Shown: one piece after another, positions 43,883 to 55,755 of the stretch
How positions within the stretch are numbered: position 1 is the first letter of the stretch
Layout of the letters: each line of letters opens with the position of its first letter
Source of the DNA: Micromonospora sp. WMMD1120
GTDB taxonomy: Bacteria > Actinomycetota > Actinomycetes > Mycobacteriales > Micromonosporaceae
Assembly: GCF_029626235.1 (NCBI RefSeq)
Contig: NZ_JARUBO010000005.1
Coordinates: forward strand, 4,932,001 to 4,996,000
DNA: 64,000 nucleotides
Direction of reading: 5' to 3'
Program-made: the position numbers and the translations under genes
Notes under the pieces: generated by a model
What the model was told of the DNA's origin: nothing
Databases searched by the model: none
What the model saw: the letters and a program-made list of their open reading frames with translations, nothing else

Positions 43883-44863
43883 ATGAAGGCGATCGTCCAG
43901 GACCGGTACGGCCCACCCGAGGCGCTCACGCTCGCCGACGTGGACCCGCCGACGCCCGCCGCCGACGACGTGCTCGTCCGCGTCGAGGCGGCCGCGCTCA
44001 ACGCGTACGACTGGCATGTGATGCGGGGTGATCCCCGGATGGCGCGGTTGGCGATGGGGTGGTCGCGGCCCCGCGCGCGCATCCCCGGCCGGGACTTCGC
44101 CGGCCGGGTGGAGGCGGTGGGCGACCGGGTGCGACACGTCCGCCCCGGCGACGCCGTCTTCGGCGATCTCGGAGAGGCCGGCGGCGCGTTCGCGGAGTAC
44201 GTGTGCGTGCCGGAGGGTCTGGTCGCGGCGCGACCGGCGAACCTGACCCCGCAGCAGGCCGCCGCCCTGCCGCTGGCCGGCGCCACCGCGCTCCTGGGTC
44301 TGGAGGCGGGGCGGGTCGGCCCCGGCTGCCGCCTCCTGGTCAACGGGGCGTCCGGTGGCGTCGGCACGCTGGCGACCCAGCTGGCGACGGCGCTCGGCGC
44401 GACGGTGACCGCCGTGTGCGGCACCCGCAATGTCGAGCTGGTCCGGTCGCTCGGCGCCGCGCACGTCGTCGACTACACACGCGCCGACTTCGCCACTGAC
44501 ACCCGCCGCTACGACGCGGTGTTCGACCTGGTTGGCAACCGTTCACTCACGGCGCTGCGCCGGGTGCTCACCCCGACCGGGACGCTGGTGCTCTCCGGCG
44601 GCGGTGTCTACCGCGGCGGCAGCCTGATCGGGCCGCTCGGGCTCATCGCGCGGGGGCGGTTGCTGGCGCCGTTCGTGCGGCACCGCGTCGTCGTCCTCGC
44701 GGCCGTGCCCGGTCGGCGGCACCTCGACGCGCTCCGCGTCCACGCCGAGAGCGGCCGCCTCACCCCGGTCATCGACCGGGCCTATCCGCTGCGCGACGTG
44801 CCCCGGGCCCTGCGCTACCTCGAGGTCGAGCACGCGCGGGCGAAGGTGGTCGTCACCGTCTGA
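43883..44863 (+). CDS. MDR-family NADP-dependent quinone oxidoreductase / zinc-type alcohol dehydrogenase
   Basis: 326 residues from ATG 43883, GGGGAGGGG upstream. MDR superfamily: the N-terminal GroES-like fold (MKAIVQDRYGPPEALTL, IPGRDFAGRVEAVG) and the Rossmann nucleotide site LVNGASGGVGTLATQLA. It lacks the usual Cys/His catalytic-zinc set, so it is a quinone-reductase-like member. The Rossmann part is followed by AVFDLVGNRSLTALRRVL. It is controlled by the divergent TetR regulator and probably acts on a reactive carbonyl or quinone that is also the inducer (inference). Confidence 0.9.
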   Translation: MKAIVQDRYGPPEALTLADVDPPTPAADDVLVRVEAAALNAYDWHVMRGDPRMARLAMGWSRPRARIPGRDFAGRVEAVGDRVRHVRPGDAVFGDLGEAGGAFAEYVCVPEGLVAARPANLTPQQAAALPLAGATALLGLEAGRVGPGCRLLVNGASGGVGTLATQLATALGATVTAVCGTRNVELVRSLGAAHVVDYTRADFATDTRRYDAVFDLVGNRSLTALRRVLTPTGTLVLSGGGVYRGGSLIGPLGLIARGRLLAPFVRHRVVVLAAVPGRRHLDALRVHAESGRLTPVIDRAYPLRDVPRALRYLEVEHARAKVVVTV

Positions 44864-44889
44864 CGCCCGGTGCCGGTCGGCGGCCCCGG

Positions 44890-44934
44890 CACACCTCTGG
44901 CGTGACGGCCGGGGGCCGCCACGCCAGAGGTGTG
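44890..44934. terminator. bidirectional terminator
   Basis: Perfect 15-bp stem CACACCTCTGGCGTG / CACGCCAGAGGTGTG with a GC-rich 15-nt loop that can fold again (GGCC/GGCC). It separates the convergent oxidoreductase and xylanase genes. Confidence 0.85.
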
Positions 44935-44951
44935 GTGTCAGACGTTCGGTG

Positions 44952-46204
<1,253 letters not shown>

Positions 46205-46331
46205 TTCCGGAAACACGTCGGCAACAGCGGCCCCGGCCATGATCCAGTGGCGGAAAGCATCAACCGAGGTCAGTAGTCGATCAGTGGTCCAGGCCGAGTC
46301 GGCGCGATCTCGCTGCTGGATCAGGTCCCGA

Positions 46332-47510
46332 TCAGAATTGGTCGGAAGTTCCGGAGACTTTTCGGAGGGCGTGCAGGCGGGCGGCCGAGCGGGTCAGGTG
46401 ATCGCGTTCGGCGAGGTTCGGCGCCTTCTGGGCTGCCGTGGCGTACAGCCGTGCCGCCGTCGCGAGGTCGCCGTCACGCTCGTGCAGGTACGCCGACACC
46501 GCCGTGTGCCGGGGCAGCGTGTCGTCCAGCGCCGCGAGCGCCGCCAGGCCGGCGCGCGCCCCGTCCGCCTCGCCGACGGCCACCGCCCGGTTCAACCGGA
46601 CGACCGGGCTGTCGGTCAGTCGCGTGAGTTCGTCGTACCACTCGACGATCTGCACCCAGTCGGTGGCCTCCGCCGTCGGCGCGTCGGCGTGCAGCGCCGC
46701 GATGGCGGCCTGGGCCTGGAACTCGCCCAGCCTGTCGCGAGCGAGGGCCGCCTGGAGGATCCGCACGCCCTCGGCGATCATCCGGGTGTTCCAGCGGCCG
46801 CGGTCCTGATCCGCCAGCGGCACCAGGCTGCCGTCGGCCGCCGTACGGGCGGCACGCCGGGCGTGGTGCAGCAGCATGAGCGCGAGCAGCCCCGCCACCT
46901 CGGGGTGGTCGATCACGGCCGCGAGTTGCCGGGTGAGCCGGATGGCCTCCGCGGCGAGGTCGACGTCTCCCGAATAGCCCTCGTTGAAGACCAGGTAGAG
47001 GACGCGCAGCACGGTGGCGACGTCGCCGGGTCTGTCGAGGCGTACGCCGGTGACGGTGCGTTTCGCCCGGCTGATGCGCTGCGCCATGGTCGCCTCGGGG
47101 ACCAGGTAGGCCTGTGCGATCTGACGGGTGGTGAGCCCGCCGACGGCGCGCAGCGTGAGCGCGACGGCGGACGACGGCGTCAACGACGGGTGCGCGCAGA
47201 GGAAGTAGAGCTGGAGCGTGTCGTCGGCGCTGGGAACGGGCCCGGGCGCCGGCTCCTCGTCGACGAGATCCTCGCGCCGACGCCGTGCGGTGTCGGCGCG
47301 GGCCGCGTCCAGGAACCGGCGCCAGGCCACGGTGACCAGCCAGCCGCGCGGGTCGCGCGGGGGATCGGCCGGCCAGGCGCGGACCGCCTCGACCAGCGCG
47401 TCCTGCACGGCGTCCTCGGCCGCCGCGAAGTCGACTCCGCGGCGGACGAGGACTCCGAGCACGCCCGGCGTGAGGCTGCGCAGCAGCGCCTCGTCCAGCT
47501 CGGTGGTCAT
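46332..47510 (-). CDS. ECF42-group RNA polymerase sigma factor
   Basis: 392 residues from ATG 47510. Sigma region 2 (AAEDAVQDALVEAVRAWPADPPRDPRGWL contains the core-binding helix) and region 4 (GGLTTRQIAQAYLVPEATMAQRISRAKRTV) are followed by a long helical C-terminal domain with the DUF6596 block (YLVFNEGYSGD, RLTRQLAAVI, ALMLLHHARR) and TPR-like repeats. ECF42 factors have this extension in place of an anti-sigma partner and are encoded with DGPF-domain proteins, as here. The start codon overlaps the stop of the DGPF gene (ATGA). A matching ECF42 promoter motif precedes the pair. Confidence 0.92.
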   Translation of the reverse strand: MTTELDEALLRSLTPGVLGVLVRRGVDFAAAEDAVQDALVEAVRAWPADPPRDPRGWLVTVAWRRFLDAARADTARRRREDLVDEEPAPGPVPSADDTLQLYFLCAHPSLTPSSAVALTLRAVGGLTTRQIAQAYLVPEATMAQRISRAKRTVTGVRLDRPGDVATVLRVLYLVFNEGYSGDVDLAAEAIRLTRQLAAVIDHPEVAGLLALMLLHHARRAARTAADGSLVPLADQDRGRWNTRMIAEGVRILQAALARDRLGEFQAQAAIAALHADAPTAEATDWVQIVEWYDELTRLTDSPVVRLNRAVAVGEADGARAGLAALAALDDTLPRHTAVSAYLHERDGDLATAARLYATAAQKAPNLAERDHLTRSAARLHALRKVSGTSDQF

Positions 47511-47914
47511 TCGGTGACGGTCGGCGGCTCGGTGAGGAAGGGTCGCAGTTCGAGCCACTCGTGGATCGGCTTGCCGCCCGCCCCGGGAGCGGCGGACAGC
47601 TCCCCGGCCAGCTCGACGGCCCGCTCGTAGCTGTCGACGTCGATCACCATCCAGCCGGCGATGAGGTCCTTGGTCTCGGCGAAGGGGCCGTCGGTGACCG
47701 GCGGTCGCCCCTCGCCGTCGTACCGGACGAAGGTGCCTTCGGGGGCGAGCGCCTGGGCGTCGACGAACTCGCCGGTCTCCTCCAGCCGGGCCGCGAAGTC
47801 GTTCATGTACCGCATGTGGGCCGAGATCTCCTCCGGCGTCCACTCGGTCATCGGCACGTCGTTGACCGCGGCCGGGGCGCCCCGGTAGTGCTTCAGCAGC
47901 AGGTACTTGGCCAT
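47507..47914 (-). CDS. YciI-related DGPF-domain protein
   Basis: 135 residues, ATG behind AAGGAG. It opens with MAKYLLLKHYRG; the family DGPF motif is in PPVTDGPFAETKDLIAGW, followed by the IDVDSYERAVELA strand-helix. Ferredoxin-like fold, cytosolic. DGPF proteins are the invariant neighbours and main targets of ECF42 sigma factors (shown in Streptomyces venezuelae); their biochemical role is not settled. First gene of the two-gene operon, translationally coupled to the sigma gene. Confidence 0.92.
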   Translation of the reverse strand: MAKYLLLKHYRGAPAAVNDVPMTEWTPEEISAHMRYMNDFAARLEETGEFVDAQALAPEGTFVRYDGEGRPPVTDGPFAETKDLIAGWMVIDVDSYERAVELAGELSAAPGAGGKPIHEWLELRPFLTEPPTVTE

Positions 47915-47965
47915 GTGCTTCTCCTTGGTGCGGTGGCGACCCTCTGTGGTCACGTTCACCTCGGG

Positions 47966-47992
47966 GACGGAGCCGATCGCCGGGTCTCGACA
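47966..47992 (-). promoter_or_regulatory. candidate ECF42-type promoter of the DGPF-sigma operon
   Basis: Minus strand: TGTCGA (47992-47987), 17-bp spacer, CGTC (47969-47966). This fits the described ECF42 target motif (TGTCGA at -35, CG[A/T]C at -10) and lies about 50 bp before the DGPF start, so the sigma factor likely drives its own operon. Confidence 0.6.
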
Positions 47993-48073
47993 TCGCTGCC
48001 CGGATTTTTTCCTCAGGCAGGTTAACCTCGGGTGAATCGTCCGGTGTTGCGGCATCCCGAGGTGGTGCCAAAC

Positions 48074-50840
<2,767 letters not shown>

Positions 50841-50855
50841 CAGGTTCCCACTGAC

Positions 50856-50892
50856 GAGCCCCGGTCAACCCGACAGCGGTTGGCCGGGGCTC
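50856..50892 (+). terminator. terminator of furA-katG
   Basis: 15-bp stem GAGCCCCGGTCAACC / GGTTGGCCGGGGCTC (one wobble) with a 7-nt loop, 15 bp after the katG stop. Confidence 0.88.
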
Positions 50893-51024
50893 CGTCGGAT
50901 CCGGCCGTCGGGCCTGGTGTGGGTGCCACCGCCAGGTTGCGACCACGTCGCGGTCGGCTATCGACGGATCTCGCCGTCGGCGGCTACCCTGTGGCACCCA
51001 GGAGAATCGATGTGAGGAGATGCG

Positions 51025-51702
51025 ATGGCGCGTCGCACCGGCCGGCCTTCCTATCTGGTGGACAGGCCCGACACGCGTCAGCGCCGGACCCTGACTGTCG
51101 TGCTCGTCGCCGGCGCGGTCGCGCTGGTCGCCGCGCTGCTCGGTGGGTTGGTCGGGCACGCGATCGGGCAGCCGGACGCCACCGAGTCGACCATCGCGAG
51201 CCTCAAGGAGGCGGAGGCGAAGCGGGACAAGCAGCAGATCGCGGACCTGATCGGGACGGCCCGCCGGGTCCGTGACCAGGTCGCTCCCGTCCTCACCGCC
51301 ATCGAGGAGGAGAAGACCTCCGGGCGGGCGCCGGACCCGGCCCAGGCCCGCCGTTGGCAGGAGACCATGCTCGAGGCGGCCAAGCCGTTCGCCGACCCGC
51401 CCTCGGGCACCACCGCGACGAACGTGGCGCGCGGCGGCCTGCGTGCGGCGGTCCAGCAGGCGTCGCTGGCCGCCGACGCGTACGCGCTGGCCGCCGGCGT
51501 TCCGGTGGCGCAGCGGGCGGCGTTGCTCGATCTCTGCGCCCGGCAGGCGACCGAGGCCGCGACGCTCTGGTCGGTCGCGGCGACCCAGCTCGACCAGATC
51601 AGCATCGACGCCGGCCACGGCCACCAGCACGTGTTCCTGGACACAGACCAGCACGAGGGAGCCCTGACCCCGGACGGTGCGGCCGAGGGAACCGGCGGCT
51701 AG
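51025..51702 (+). CDS. membrane-anchored hypothetical protein
   Basis: 225 residues, ATG behind GGAG. A basic N-terminus, then one TM (TVVLVAGAVALVAALLGGLVGHAIG, residues 24-48 read as one helix), then an extracellular helical domain of about 160 residues rich in Ala/Gln/Glu (DKQQIADLIGTARRVRDQV, LRAAVQQASLAADAYAL, EAATLWSVAATQLDQI). A His-bearing tail (DAGHGHQHVFLDTDQHEG) could bind metal. No domain recognised. It stands alone between the katG terminator and the amino-acid importer. Confidence 0.72.
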   Translation: MARRTGRPSYLVDRPDTRQRRTLTVVLVAGAVALVAALLGGLVGHAIGQPDATESTIASLKEAEAKRDKQQIADLIGTARRVRDQVAPVLTAIEEEKTSGRAPDPAQARRWQETMLEAAKPFADPPSGTTATNVARGGLRAAVQQASLAADAYALAAGVPVAQRAALLDLCARQATEAATLWSVAATQLDQISIDAGHGHQHVFLDTDQHEGALTPDGAAEGTGG

Positions 51703-51899
51703 GACCTGTTGCTACCCGAACGTCGGGTTTGCCCACGCCGGGTTCCCACCACGTCGGCGGAACCCCGGTCCCGCAGGCGAACCGACGGTCCGTCGTGATC
51801 TGGGTCTGGCACGGGGAATCGGGTAGCGTCGCCTCGCACAAGTCCACGCACCAACCTGGCTTCCCGCGATCAGGGGGGCCGAACCGGAGGGGCACAGCC

Positions 51900-52718
51900 G
51901 TGAGGTTCCCAACCGCCGTCCGTCAGGCCGGCCTCGTCGTGGCCGTCGCCGCCCTCGCCCTGACGGCGGGATGCGCCAAGAAGGACGACAGCGAGGTTCA
52001 GGCGAACGGGGTCAAGCTGGTCCAGGCCGGCAAGTTGACCGTCTGCACCCACCTGCCGTACCCCCCGTTCCAGTCGAAGGACGCCAGCGGCACGGTGACC
52101 GGCTTCGACGTCGAGGTCATGGACCTGGTCGCCAAGGAGCTGGGCGTCCAGCAGACGATCATCGACACTCCGTTCGAGGGCATCAAGTCCGGTCAGGACC
52201 TGAACACCGGCAAGTGCGACGCCGCCGCCGCGGGCATGACGATCACCGACGAGCGGCGAAAGGTGATGGACTTCTCCGACCCGTACTTCGACGCCACCCA
52301 GGCCATGCTGGTGAAGGCCGGCAAGCCGTACACGTCGCTCGACGACCTCCGGGGCAAGAAGGTCGGTGTCCAGGCGGCCACCACCGGTCGCGACTACGCC
52401 CGCAAGTTCGAGAAGGAGAAGGGCCTCCAACTCGTCGAGTTCGAGGACCTCGCCGCCGAGCAGCAGGCGCTCGCCAACGGCCAGGTCGAGGCCGCCATCA
52501 ACGACCTGCCGGTCTGGACGGAATACCTCAAGAAGAACCCGGGCGGGTTCCAGGTGGCGGCCGAGTTCGACACCGGCGAGCAGTACGGCTTCTCGGTGAA
52601 GAAGGACGGCAACCCCGAGCTGCTCAAAAAGATCAACGAGGCGCTGGCCAAGGCCAAGCAGGACGGCACGTACAACACGATCTACGAGAAGTGGATCGGT
52701 AAGCGGCCGAGCGCCTGA
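51900..52718 (+). CDS. polar amino-acid ABC transporter substrate-binding lipoprotein
   Basis: 272 residues from GTG 51900, GGAGGGG 9 nt upstream. The lipobox ALTAGC places the lipid-bearing Cys near residue 24. Class III solute-binding fold: LTVCTHLPYPPFQ, GFDVEVMDLVAKELG, CDAAAAGMTITDERRKVMDFSDPYF (family signature, two halves), DLRGKKVGVQAATTG and AINDLPVWTEYL. Ligand is likely Glu/Gln, His or another polar amino acid. A hairpin separates it from the permease gene, which usually allows the binding protein to be made in excess. Confidence 0.92.
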   Translation: MRFPTAVRQAGLVVAVAALALTAGCAKKDDSEVQANGVKLVQAGKLTVCTHLPYPPFQSKDASGTVTGFDVEVMDLVAKELGVQQTIIDTPFEGIKSGQDLNTGKCDAAAAGMTITDERRKVMDFSDPYFDATQAMLVKAGKPYTSLDDLRGKKVGVQAATTGRDYARKFEKEKGLQLVEFEDLAAEQQALANGQVEAAINDLPVWTEYLKKNPGGFQVAAEFDTGEQYGFSVKKDGNPELLKKINEALAKAKQDGTYNTIYEKWIGKRPSA

Positions 52719-52731
52719 GCACCGCGCAGTG

Positions 52732-52762
52732 ACGCCTGGCGCGCGACCCGCGCGCCAGGCGT
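52732..52762 (+). terminator. intercistronic hairpin between binding protein and permease genes
   Basis: Perfect 13-bp stem ACGCCTGGCGCGC with complement and a 5-nt loop, 14 bp after the stop. It sits inside a probable operon, so it is best read as a partial terminator or mRNA-stabilising stem that keeps binding-protein mRNA in excess. Confidence 0.7.
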
Positions 52763-52795
52763 GTCGGTAAACCTCCGGGAAGGCAACGAGCGAAC

Positions 52796-53590
52796 GTGAA
52801 GCTGCGACGCCGCCAGCGGGAGCGGCTGTCCCTCGGGCTCCAGTACCTGGTGTTCATCGCCGTCATCGCCGCGGTGCTCTTCGCCGCGGACTGGGGTCGC
52901 CTGAAGGACGCGTTCTTCCGGGTCGACATCATCGAGTCGATGTTCCCGGAGATCATCACCGTCGCGCTGCGCAACACGATCCTCTACACCCTCGGCGCGT
53001 TCGCCTTCGGTCTCGTGTTCGGCACCATCCTCGCGCTGATGCGGTTGTCCCGGGTGGCGCCGTACCGCTGGGTGGCGACCGCGTACATCGAGCTGTTCCG
53101 GGGTCTGCCCGCGCTGCTGGTGCTCTTCCTCGTCGGGTACGGCATCCCGATCGCCTTCCCCGAGCGGGAGATTCCGGGCGGGGTGTTCGGTTCGATCGCC
53201 ATCGGTCTCGGTCTGACCGCCGCGGCGTACATGGCGGAGACCATCCGGGCCGGCATCCAGGCCGTCCCCAAGGGACAGATGGAGGCGGCCCGGACGCTCG
53301 GCATGTCGCACTTCACCGCGATGCGCACGATCGTCATCCCGCAGGCGTTCCGGATCGTGATCCCGCCGCTGACGAACGAGTTGATCCTGCTCACCAAGGA
53401 CTCGTCGCTGGCGTACGTGCTGGGTGTCACGGCGCAGACCATCGAGGTGACCAAGTTCGGTCGGGACATGCTGAACGACCGGGTGAACGCCACTCCGCTG
53501 CTGGTCGCCGGTCTCGCCTACCTGATCATCACGCTGCCGCTGTCCCAGGTGGTACGACGCCTCGAACTCCGTTACGCCAAGGCTCGGTGA
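52796..53590 (+). CDS. polar amino-acid ABC transporter permease (HisM/GlnP type)
   Basis: 264 residues from GTG. TM segments: [69 protein letters not shown] and the C-terminal [14 protein letters not shown]. The conserved IELFRGLP and the EAA-loop [21 protein letters not shown] mark the HisM/GlnP class. It forms the homodimeric channel of the importer. Its stop overlaps the ATPase start (GTGA). Confidence 0.94.
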   Translation: MKLRRRQRERLSLGLQYLVFIAVIAAVLFAADWGRLKDAFFRVDIIESMFPEIITVALRNTILYTLGAFAFGLVFGTILALMRLSRVAPYRWVATAYIELFRGLPALLVLFLVGYGIPIAFPEREIPGGVFGSIAIGLGLTAAAYMAETIRAGIQAVPKGQMEAARTLGMSHFTAMRTIVIPQAFRIVIPPLTNELILLTKDSSLAYVLGVTAQTIEVTKFGRDMLNDRVNATPLLVAGLAYLIITLPLSQVVRRLELRYAKAR

Positions 53591-54435
53591 CCCGCATGAC
53601 GACCACGCCCAACCGCCCCGCGGTGGAGATCCGTGACCTGCACAAGTCCTTCGGGTCGTTGGAGGTGCTCAAGGGCATCGACTTCGAGGTCGGCCAGGGC
53701 GAGGTGGTCTGTGTCATCGGGCCGTCCGGCTCCGGCAAGTCGACGCTGCTGCGCTGCGTCGACCTGTTGGAGCAGCCGACGGCCGGCACGATCTGGGTGA
53801 ACGGGGTCGAGATGACCGACCCGGACGTCGAGATCGACGCGGTCCGTCGGGGCATCGGCATGGTCTTCCAGTCGTTCAACCTGTTCCCGCACCTGACCGT
53901 CCTGAACAACCTCACCGTCGCGCAGCGCAAGGTGCTGCGACGTGGCCGCGCCGAGGCCGAGCGGATCGCGCGGGCCAACCTGGAGCGGGTCGGCCTGACC
54001 GACAAGGCCGATGTCTTCCCGGCGCAGCTCTCCGGCGGGCAGCAGCAGCGGGCGGCGATCGCCCGGTCGTTGTCGATGGAGCCGAAGCTGATGCTCTTCG
54101 ACGAGCCGACCTCCGCGCTCGACCCGGAGCTGGTCGGCGACGTGCTCACCGTCATGCGCGCGCTGGCCGAGGACGGCATGACGATGATGGTGGTCACCCA
54201 CGAGATGGCGTTCGCCCGTGACGTGGCCGACCGGGTGGTCTTCATGGACGGTGGTGTGGTGGTCGAGCAGGGGCCACCGCAGGAGGTGCTGGGCGCGCCG
54301 AAGCACGAACGGACCCGTGCGTTCCTCTCCCGGGTCCTCGACCCGACTCATGTCGCCCAACTCGGGCAGCCGGACCAGGCGCCGGAGCCGCCGCAGGCGC
54401 CCAGCCTGCCGACGGACGACCGCCACCAGCTCTGA
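53587..54435 (+). CDS. polar amino-acid ABC transporter ATPase (GlnQ type)
   Basis: 282 residues from GTG 53587 (ATG 53596 also possible). Walker [14 protein letters not shown]-loop [12 protein letters not shown], signature [15 protein letters not shown], Walker [17 protein letters not shown], switch VTHEMAFAR. There is a short Pro/Gln-rich tail beyond the usual GlnQ length. Third gene of the importer. A terminator-like stem follows at 54454. Confidence 0.96.
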   Translation: MTRMTTTPNRPAVEIRDLHKSFGSLEVLKGIDFEVGQGEVVCVIGPSGSGKSTLLRCVDLLEQPTAGTIWVNGVEMTDPDVEIDAVRRGIGMVFQSFNLFPHLTVLNNLTVAQRKVLRRGRAEAERIARANLERVGLTDKADVFPAQLSGGQQQRAAIARSLSMEPKLMLFDEPTSALDPELVGDVLTVMRALAEDGMTMMVVTHEMAFARDVADRVVFMDGGVVVEQGPPQEVLGAPKHERTRAFLSRVLDPTHVAQLGQPDQAPEPPQAPSLPTDDRHQL

Positions 54436-54453
54436 CGCACGAGACACCGCTGT

Positions 54454-54489
54454 GCGGCCGGGTTGCCGCATCGACGGCGGCCCGGCTGC
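54454..54489 (+). terminator. probable terminator after the amino-acid importer
   Basis: 9-bp outer stem GCGGCCGGG / CCCGGCTGC (one wobble) with further inner GC pairs (GC/GC), 18 bp after the stop. Confidence 0.55.
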
Positions 54490-54570
54490 TGTCTCCGTGT
54501 CAGCTCCATGTCAATCGACTGTCGTCGTGATGTCAAGGTAATCTTTCTGCAATCAGAGCTGTACTTTTGT

Positions 54571-54602
54571 CGATGGATTACATAAGTTGCTGTCATCCAT
54601 CG
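54571..54602. promoter_or_regulatory. inverted repeat upstream of the small laccase
   Basis: CGATGGAT and ATCCATCG, perfect 8-bp arms 16 nt apart, in the most AT-rich part of the 293-bp gap before the laccase operon (about 54510-54610). Arm spacing suits a dimeric regulator on neighbouring turns. The direct repeat ATGTCAA occurs twice just upstream (54509, 54532). Confidence 0.4.
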
Positions 54603-54728
54603 AAAGTTCTGAGTCTTCCGAGCAAGCACGCGACGAGCCTCACCCTCGGTCGTGCCACCGCCCCTCACGCTCGGCGGTCGATGCACAGTGCCATCGTCGC
54701 GTCTTCGCCCGGTCGGGAACGGAGACCC

Positions 54729-55733
54729 ATGGACGATCACGCCGTTGGCTCCCACCGCCACCTGTCCCGCCGATCACTGTTCGCCACCGGAGCGCTCGCC
54801 GCCGGGGCGATGGGCGCCGCCGCCCCGGCGATCGGCAGCGCCCTCGGAGGCAGCCCCGCCCGGGCCGCCGCGGGCGTCACCAAGAAGATCACCATCTACG
54901 CCGAGCAGTTGCCGGGCAACCTGTTCGGCTACGGCCTGGCGCCCGGCCAGGCCACCGTCCCCGGCCCGGTCCTCGAGATGTACGAGGGCGACACCCTGGA
55001 GATCACCCTGGTCAACACCACCGACCAGCGGCTGTCCATCCATCCGCACGGGGTGGACTACAGCACCGACTCCGACGGCAGCCCGTTCAACGCCTCGTTC
55101 AACAACCCCGGTGAGACACGGACGTACGTCTGGCGCTCGCACGAGATGGTGGCCGCCGCCGGCCGGCGGTACATGCCGGGCAGCGCGGGCTACTGGCACT
55201 ACCACGATCACGCGATGGGCACCGACCACGGCACCGCCGGCGTCGCCAAGGGCCTCTACGGCGCGCTGATCGTCCGGCGGCGCGGCGACATCCTGCCGTC
55301 GAAGCAGTTCACCGCCGTGTTCCACGACATGACGATCAACAACCGGATGGCTCCGGCGACCCCGATGTTCGAGGCCAACCTGGGCGAGCGCGTCGAGTGG
55401 ATCGCCATCGGCCACGGCAACCTGTTCCACACCTTCCACCTGCACGCGCACCGCTGGGCGGACAACCGCACCGGGATGCTGGAGGGGCCGAGCGACCCGA
55501 GCCTGGTCGTCGACAACAAGGACCTCAACCCGGGCAGCTCGTTCGGTTTCCAGGTGCTGGCCGGGGAGGGCGTCGGGCCCGGCGCGTGGATGTACCACTG
55601 CCACGTGCAGAGCCACTCCGACGGCGGCATGGCCGGCATCTTCCTGGTGCGCAACGCCGACGGCAGCATGCCGCCGGGCGCCGAGGAGGCGATCCACCGG
55701 TTCCAGGGCCACGCCCACACGCACGGAAGCTGA
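54729..55733 (+). CDS. Tat-exported two-domain small laccase (SLAC type)
   Basis: 334 residues from ATG 54729, GGAG upstream. Tat signal RHLSRRSLFATGA. The two cupredoxin domains carry all copper motifs: SIHPHGVDY, GYWHYHDHAMGT, FHTFHLHAHRW and YHCHVQSHSDGGM (type-1 Cys, His and the loop Met). These lie close to the Streptomyces coelicolor small laccase, which works as a trimer outside the cell and reduces O2 to water with broad electron donors. It heads a run of secreted redox proteins; the next gene begins 23 bp later. Confidence 0.95.
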   Translation: MDDHAVGSHRHLSRRSLFATGALAAGAMGAAAPAIGSALGGSPARAAAGVTKKITIYAEQLPGNLFGYGLAPGQATVPGPVLEMYEGDTLEITLVNTTDQRLSIHPHGVDYSTDSDGSPFNASFNNPGETRTYVWRSHEMVAAAGRRYMPGSAGYWHYHDHAMGTDHGTAGVAKGLYGALIVRRRGDILPSKQFTAVFHDMTINNRMAPATPMFEANLGERVEWIAIGHGNLFHTFHLHAHRWADNRTGMLEGPSDPSLVVDNKDLNPGSSFGFQVLAGEGVGPGAWMYHCHVQSHSDGGMAGIFLVRNADGSMPPGAEEAIHRFQGHAHTHGS

Positions 55734-55755
55734 CCGCACCGACAGTGGGGATCCG

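Noticed and set aside
48011..48031. AGGTTAACCT palindrome as an IdeR/DtxR or Fur box
   Set aside because: It matches only about half of the IdeR consensus and lies about 90 bp from both flanking starts. Kept only as a note.
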